A DNA stretch of 64,000 nt from Malurus cyaneus samueli (taxonomy: Eukaryota; Chordata; Aves; Passeriformes; Maluridae). Under the pieces are notes generated by a model, which was not told the DNA's origin, ran no database searches, and saw only the letters and a list, made by a program, of their open reading frames with translations. How positions within the stretch are numbered: the first letter of the stretch is position 1; each line of letters opens with the position of its first letter. Shown here one piece after another: positions 57,861-64,000 of the stretch. Location: assembly GCA_009741485.1 (NCBI GenBank), contig CM019214.1, positions 465,535 through 529,534 on the forward strand, in the 5' to 3' direction. The position numbers and the translations under genes are program-made.

Positions 57861-58514
57861 AAAAGTGATGCAAAACTCCTGTGATATTGTCTAAAATCTA
57901 CTCAATCTCATACCAGTCCACAGGCACATTCTGAAAGAGTGGAGAAAAATTACAGGGTTTTTTAAAGTGTCCTTTACTGAAGGTCTCTTACTTTATAGCC
58001 AACAACACTGTCAATATGACTCAATATGCAATCTAGATCGGTGGAAGAACGTGACAGAGCAGTACGAAGACAATTCTGAGTCAGTGTGCTGTCCCAGAGC
58101 TGTAGGCCTGTAATATATATTTAGATAATTGCTTTTACTAACAGCTTTAGAGACACAAAGCCTAGCCAAAGGCTGCAAAGAGGATGTAAGTCAGAATATG
58201 AAGAAGTAAAGCAGGGTAGAAATAGGTTGATCAGTTTGGCTGCTCTGCCAGGGTCTTCCATCACATCCACATTTTCTCTTTTTTTGGTGAGTTAGGTAGG
58301 AGCTGTTCACTGTGCTCAGTAATGTCTCTTTGCATCTGCAAATCACAGGGTATTTTTTTTATATTTCATCAGATGTGGAAGTGAAATCCCAAATCTATTC
58401 CTTGGCCAAATCTTGGAGACACAGAAAACACTGCTGGCTGACAGAGTCCTGAAAGATGCTTAGTCCATTCATCTCAGCAAAGTGGGATTAGCAATGCTTA
58501 CGTCACACCTGATA
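57861..58514. other. Anonymous DNA between SINE and CR1 fragments
   Basis: No gene or named repeat recognised; AT-rich with scattered T-runs. Confidence 0.5.
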
Positions 58515-58665
58515 CATTTATCCAGCTTGCTTTTAAAATCCTCCAATATTGGAAAGCCTGCACCCTTCCCAGGTGACTCTGCTGCTCCACATTACTATTA
58601 GAAAGGTGTTACCATTAAAAAGCTTTTTTAGTGTCCAACTTAAACATCTCCTGCTTTTATTTAAG
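58515..58665 (-). mobile_element. CR1 LINE 3'-region fragment, minus strand
   Basis: Reads as the reverse complement of CR1 3' DNA: AAAATCCTCCAATATTGGAAAGCC (read in parts), CTTCCCAGGTGACTCTGCTGC, AGAAAGGTGTTACCATTAAAAAG and AGTGTCCAACTTAAACATCTCC, in the correct order for CR1. It is old and lacks the tail. It abuts an AT-rich microsatellite. Confidence 0.65.
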
Positions 58666-58675
58666 CATACGTAAA

Positions 58676-58790
58676 CATATATAATATATATATATAAATA
58701 AGCATTTACATATATTCCACATATATAGTGCACATGTGCTTTCACATATACATGTGCATACATGTGTGCATATATGTATGTATTCATTCC
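58676..58790 (+). repeat. TA/CATA-rich simple sequence
   Basis: Alternating purine-pyrimidine tract (ATATATATATAAATAAG, TACATATATTCCACATATATAG, CATGTGCATACATGTG). Such tracts can form non-B DNA. The 84-codon minus-strand frame here is low-complexity and not a gene. Confidence 0.85.
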
Positions 58791-60789
58791 TAAATCTGAA
58801 AGCAGATGCTAACTATTTTAATAGCTCCATGTGTTTTCTCCTGCTTTCATTTGCAACCTACTTCTTTTGCCCATTTTTGTATGAAGGCATATAAACAAAA
58901 GAAAAATATTCACATTATTCTAGGAGTTACACTCTGCCAAAATCCCAGTATCTCCAGACATATTTACCAAACTCCCAGTTAATGTTTTGTTTTACACTAA
59001 AACTTGTTTCTTAAAGCAGTGCTTTACCTTTAAATTAGAGAAGTCATACATTTTAAACACTTAACTATGATAGTTAAATAAAAATTCCTATTTTCTTAGA
59101 AAAAATTATCCACAAATGAAACTTCTCTCCTATTTTGGTCCCTTGAACCCTGACTACTATAATTCCTTTTCTAGCAGTATTCCAGTATCAGAATATTCAG
59201 GGTTATTCTAATAAGAACTTTGTATTGTGCACCCAGGGTAACACATCCACAGCTATGCTTCTTCATTGGCTCACAGACATTTTTCCCAAATGATATATTG
59301 TTTAAGTCTGTCCTCTTCTTTAGGCAAATTCATGATCTGGATAAAACTTGTGCATTTCCTATTTTTTTAGAAAGCTGCATCATCCAGTTATCTAACACAA
59401 CTGCATTCAATTAACATCAGCCAGACTGGGACACCAAGCAGATTTATTGTGTTGTCTTGTCTGCTTGTTTTGTTTCTTAAAATGTAGTATGAAAGCTGTA
59501 AATTGACTCGTCTGCTTATATTAGCTGTAACATTTCAGTACATCAGGACCATTCAGACTGCATTTCAAAGTAAGAACTTAATCCATCTTTCTGCAAGGAA
59601 GGACTTTTTTTTAATCAGGCCATTATTATTTACGGTGAAGGAAAGACCTTTCCCTAGGTCTGGCAGAAGTGTCAGCAGTCACTCTTTTAAAATAAACTGG
59701 TGAGAGGCCATGATTAATAGTCTGGTCAATCACAAATATCAGATGGTGTAGCCAAAAGTATAGACAGAGAGAGACCTAAAGGTTTCAGCTTAAGAAGCAG
59801 CTCTAGATCTAGCAAAATATAGGGGAACCCAAATAAAAGCAGAGCTGTGTTTTTGTGCAGCCTATGCCAATATGCAAGAGAACAGATCCATCCTTTTCCT
59901 CTACTGAGCTTTCCTACAAGCAGAGAGAGAAAAAGAAAAAAAAACAAAAAAAGAAAAAAGAAATTAAAAAATCTCCCTGGCTCCCTGTTACATTGCAAGG
60001 GTTTTTTTTCAGTCTGTTCATGTTAATGGTACAATTGGGGATTTCCAGTTTTTGTATCATCGCTGCCAGGAGCAGGCTAATGGAGCATCTCAGAGACAGA
60101 GCACAGAACTGCAGTTCCAGCCACACAGGGCACTTTCCTCTTTTTATTACTCTGTAAAAGATGTCACACATGCTTTCTCTCAGCAGTCCTCATGAATCAG
60201 CAAAGAGTGACCACCAGGGCACTTGGGAAAGAATCAGGTGCCAACTGTCAAAGTATTTCTTGGTGATTTACACTGTTTCCATATATCTCTCTATCCACTT
60301 GGAGGAACAGGCCAGAGAGGAGCATTTACATATTCGCATTTTACAGGACAGACTGCAAAGAAGAGATGTTGTCACGCAGGAGCAGAAGGGAGGATTTCTT
60401 TCCTTTTAGCAGATGCAAAAAGATATTTTGGTCCCTGTGATTTCTCCCAAGATGTGCATCAGCAGAGTGTGGAGCATGTGTGTCCTGTCACGGGTGGCAG
60501 CACGTCGGGGCACTGGGGAGTGCCACGTCAAAAGCCACAGCTTTTCCTCATCTTTGTCTCTCTCTTCCCTTCCGTTTGGTGAGCACTAGGGGCCTGTGTG
60601 CACTGAAGAAAAAAAATCCAACGTGACTGATTCGTCAGTAGCCTGTTTCAGGGGAGTAAGAAATCAGTCATCTTGAATTCCGGCAATGAAATCTGGATGC
60701 AGACTGCACAAGGTGCAGCCACCCCTTGGCAGGGTATTGCACCCTGGTTTGTATGTTGGGTTAAGAAGGCAGCTGTTCTTCACACAGCC
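58791..60789. other. Anonymous DNA in right flank
   Basis: No gene or named repeat recognised. An A/GA-rich stretch lies near 59,929-59,970 (AAAAAGAAAAAAAAACAAAA-type). Confidence 0.5.
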
Positions 60790-61712
60790 TGTTGTGGGTT
60801 GAAATTCTTCTCCTTTTGTTCCCTTTCTCTGGGATTTTTTTCTTTCCCATTTGTTGCTGGGATACACTAATTGCCGGGTCATCCTTTTAATGGCTGGGTG
60901 ATTAACAAAGACAATGATACCTATGCCACACCCTAACGGTCTGGCCAAGCACTCGCAGAGAGTTTTTTGTGTGGTTGGGGGGGATTTGCAGTTTGTTTTC
61001 GCTGCTTCGCTGAGAGGAGGTTCTTCTGCTTGCTGGCTGCTCTGGAGAAAGCTGGCCTGCCCTTTTTCTCTGCGGAGACCAGCACCCCCGCTCATTGGGG
61101 TTCCTGCTTGCTGCACCATGGTTTTCTCTCCTGTGCCTTGCCGGGGATCCCAGCTTCAGGGGTGAGCTCTGCTCCATCCCATCTCGCAGCCGCGGGATTT
61201 CTGCTTGTCTCTTTGCCGTCCTGGGTTTCTTGCTGTCCAGAGGAGCACCGAGATCGGCGTTTTCCGCTGTGAGTTTTGCAGAGAAACTTTTCTCCATCCA
61301 CCTCTGCCATTTTGTGTCAATCATTGGCGCCGCGGGAGATCTGAGCCAGCCGGGACCCGCGCCACAGCGCCCCCTGCAGCCACCGGGAATCATTGCACCC
61401 CCGCCCGCCGCCGGAGCCAACAGCGCCCCTGCCGGCTGGGACTGTAACTGCACCAAAGGGGAGGGTGTGTCTCTGTAAGGCTGTCACTGGGTTTGGGACT
61501 GGGCTGGTTGTTGCTATTGTTATTGTTACTTGTTTCACCTTGTTATATATATATTATATTAGTAAAAACTGTTATTCCCTTTTACCCATATTCTTGCCTG
61601 AAAGCCCGTGATTTTTCAAAGCTATAATAATTCGGAGGGAAGGGGGGTCATATCCCACTCTCCAAGGGGTCCTGCCTTCATTAGCAAACACCTGTCTTTC
61701 AAACCAAGACAC
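60790..61712 (+). mobile_element. Long solo LTR, passerine ERVL-like
   Basis: About 920 bp from TGTTGTGGGTTGAAATTC to CTGTCTTTCAAACCAAGACA, with TG..CA ends and short inverted ends. The interior has a GC-rich block (CGCGCCACAGCGCCCCC, CCGCCCGCCGCCGG) followed by a TATATATATATTATATTAG promoter-like tract near 61,543-61,561 and AT-rich 3' DNA. The 3' stretch CCTGCCTTCATTAGCAAACACC then CAAACCAAGACA is, from memory, typical of passerine ERVL LTRs. I could not read a clean target-site duplication, so the 5' boundary is less secure. Overlapping open frames on both strands are spurious. Confidence 0.72.
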
Positions 61713-64000
61713 AGCTCCATCCTTCACAACCCAAAGGACCAGTGCAGAGAGGGAACACACAGCCTTTGTGATGCTGCTTTGTTTATGTATTTCATTTCTG
61801 CTTTCTTTGGCTGCAGAGTTTAAAAAACCACCTTAGTTTTGGGGTCCTTAAGCTCTGATCATGCCATTTGTGCCCATGATGCCCCACTCCTTGCTGCCAG
61901 CCAAAAGTAGGTGAGCCTGAGGAGAGGAAAAGTGGAAAGCGAACAGTTTCATTGATTAAAAATAAACCACTAGCTGTACTGTGACCAGCTTTCCATTTCC
62001 CAAGGTTGCCTCTAGAAAGCTCTTTTTAGTAGAAGCAAAGTGTCATCCTTCTGGGAGAAATGCAGCATATATGAGTTCAAAGAGTGATGCTTTTGTATAA
62101 TATTCCTACTGTGATGGAACCTGGGCTGGAAATAAGGAGGATGCCTCCTTCTGCTTCACTTTTCTGTTAACTGCAAATGGACAAAAGTTGAGAGTTGTGA
62201 GGATCCCTCACCAATCAGCAATGGGAGATTAACTTTATCATTAACCTTGTCTGTGCCCTCACCAATTTAATTGGCATTGGCCCAGGTCCCAGACTTGAGG
62301 CCAAGAAATACAGAGCAGAGCTTGGTCGGGTGATGCAATGAGAGCCACTGCTCTCCCCAGCCATCCTGGGTTGGCAGCATGTCCTCTTGATCCCTTGGCA
62401 CTAAGCACAGGATCTTTCCATGTCACCAGCATGACTTTCAGTCAGTATAAGTGAGCTTAACACAGCCAATGTCAATAAAATAGGTTTTGCCACCTTTAAG
62501 AATCTGACCATAATTATTAAACTCTCCCTGAAAAATTTCTTTCTAGTTCCCTTCGGAAAAAAAAAAAAAAAAAAGTCATTGTTACCCATCTCCTCACTGT
62601 GGGTAACCTCGTTCTTTCCAAGCTCCAGCTGGAACCTGCATCACACATTGCTCAGCCCTGCTGCAAAAAAAAATTCCCTGTTTGCAGCACTAAATCCCCT
62701 GTACATGCTCCTAAAATATCTTCTGTGGTTCCTCATGCCTAACAAAACAATGCAAAATCCTGATTCTCTGTATACCTCCCACAGCCATCCCAGCTGCTCC
62801 TGACACCTTTCCTTTCCCCTAGGCCCTCTTCACTCATCTCAAGTTACTCATCAGGAATCCCCTCCTCCATCACTTCTCTCAGTTTTTTCTTTCACTGGAC
62901 CACTTCTCGGGAGGTAGGAGAAAGAAGTTATTCTAAATAAAACCTTGTCAACTTCTTCTCATCACGTTAGTGTTAAAACTTCCCATCATAGTGAGATTTG
63001 AGCAGATGCATAAAGATATACTCATTTCTAGATGTTCAAGTCATCCTAAAGTCCTCTGGCCTGGGCTGTTGGGTGGATGTCTGACCTGGGAATAACACCA
63101 TGGCCTCATCCTAATCCACATGACCTCGAATGCTTGGCCTTGAAAGCTTCTGAACATGTCTCAGTCTCTTTGCAGGGATCTGAGAGTCAACAAATGCTTC
63201 CCAGATGACAAACCTGCTCTTGAGAGCAGATTTGAACCCTGTGCAGATGCTGCCTTTGAGTCACATCTTCCCCATCTCCCTTTTACACTCTGTCCCCAAA
63301 AGGAGCTACCCCAAGGCGTTTGCTTTGAAAGGACATAATCATATTGTTCCCCCCTCATTATCCCTATTCCCAGCGTCTGCACCTCATTGCACGGTCATCC
63401 CTTCCCATCATTCTCTTCTTAATTTAGTTTGGAAACTCTCTGGAGCAATGAGACATCATTATCTATTGTGTAAAGCGGCATTCAGAGCCGTAGCAGAGTG
63501 GCACATATCCGTGATAGAAATCCTGCCCTTCCATGCTCCTCCAGAAAAGTGCAGACAGGATAAAGCTCAGTGCTCTCCCCTACAACAGAGGTGAGAGCTC
63601 GCCGTGCTTTGCTCTGCACAAAGTGCTGGGGGAGGCCTGAAGCTGTTCTACTCCTGACAACCCCATTCCCACAGAACACATTTTTACAGTGATTTTTGGA
63701 GCGCCAGAGCAATGATGCTCAGTAAAAAGGCGATTTTAGCACCTGCAGAGTCAGGAGTAGCAGGTTTTCCCCCCGGTTTGGTAACATCCTCAGGGTGCTT
63801 GCGGCAGTGTCACGGGCTCTGGCACACACAGCTGAGTTCCAGTAGTTCATGTCAACTGCCTCACATTCCCCTGTATGTCCCTCCCCTACAGGCAATCCCA
63901 CAGTCAAAAGCAGGGCAATTCCTCGGGCCAAACAGAGGCAGAATTCCGTGGGGTGAAAACCTTTGACTATCATTTCCAGCAGCTGCTGCAGCTAACAGCG
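61713..64000. other. Right end of window, anonymous
   Basis: No gene or named repeat recognised. An A-run occurs at 62,557-62,574. A 129-codon plus-strand frame (63,205-63,594) and overlapping minus-strand frames show no known domain, and no splice signals support an exon. Confidence 0.5.

Overview
The window looks like non-coding DNA from a bird, most likely a songbird (Passeriformes). The evidence is repeat content: CR1 LINE 3' ends, several families of short endogenous-retrovirus LTRs that start TG and end CA, one long LTR resembling the passerine ERVL type, and one old MIR-like SINE. I found no convincing protein-coding gene, tRNA, rRNA or CRISPR. Most of the window is explained by large-scale rearrangement (or mis-assembly) of repeat-rich sequence.

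Layout. 1-4,540: left flank with two partial LTRs and a CR1 fragment. 4,543-19,112: a segment of about 6.5 kb present twice (4,543-11,096 and 12,581-19,112), separated by an indel-rich third copy of part of it (11,097-12,580). Each full copy holds a CR1 tail turned into a pentanucleotide/hexanucleotide microsatellite and a solo LTR. 19,113-21,200: unique-looking spacer. 21,201-22,313: a small palindrome centred on an LTR-like core and cut off by a 25-N gap (22,314-22,338). 22,339-54,833: a giant palindrome, with a left arm of about 16.0 kb and a right arm of about 16.1 kb as its reverse complement. The centre is 38,312-38,751, another copy of the same LTR-like core. Each arm carries a GC-rich zone with a 19-bp minisatellite, four or five LTRs, and otherwise anonymous sequence. 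54,834-64,000: right flank with a MIR-like SINE, a CR1 fragment, an AT-rich microsatellite and an ERVL-type LTR.

The main point is that two palindromes of very different size turn around on the same element in the same orientation, and that element's ends are themselves inverted repeats. Either LTRs of this kind promote fold-back template switching in this genome, or an assembler or gap filler folded the sequence back at that repeat twice. The N gap and the indel-rich patch at 11-12.6 kb favour at least some assembly artefact. The different minisatellite variants in the two palindrome arms favour two real DNA molecules (paralogous arms or two haplotypes). A W-linked palindrome is one possible biological reading, but nothing in the sequence proves sex linkage.

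All repeat calls were made by eye from known family consensus features. Boundaries are exact where TG/CA ends or junctions could be read, and approximate elsewhere.
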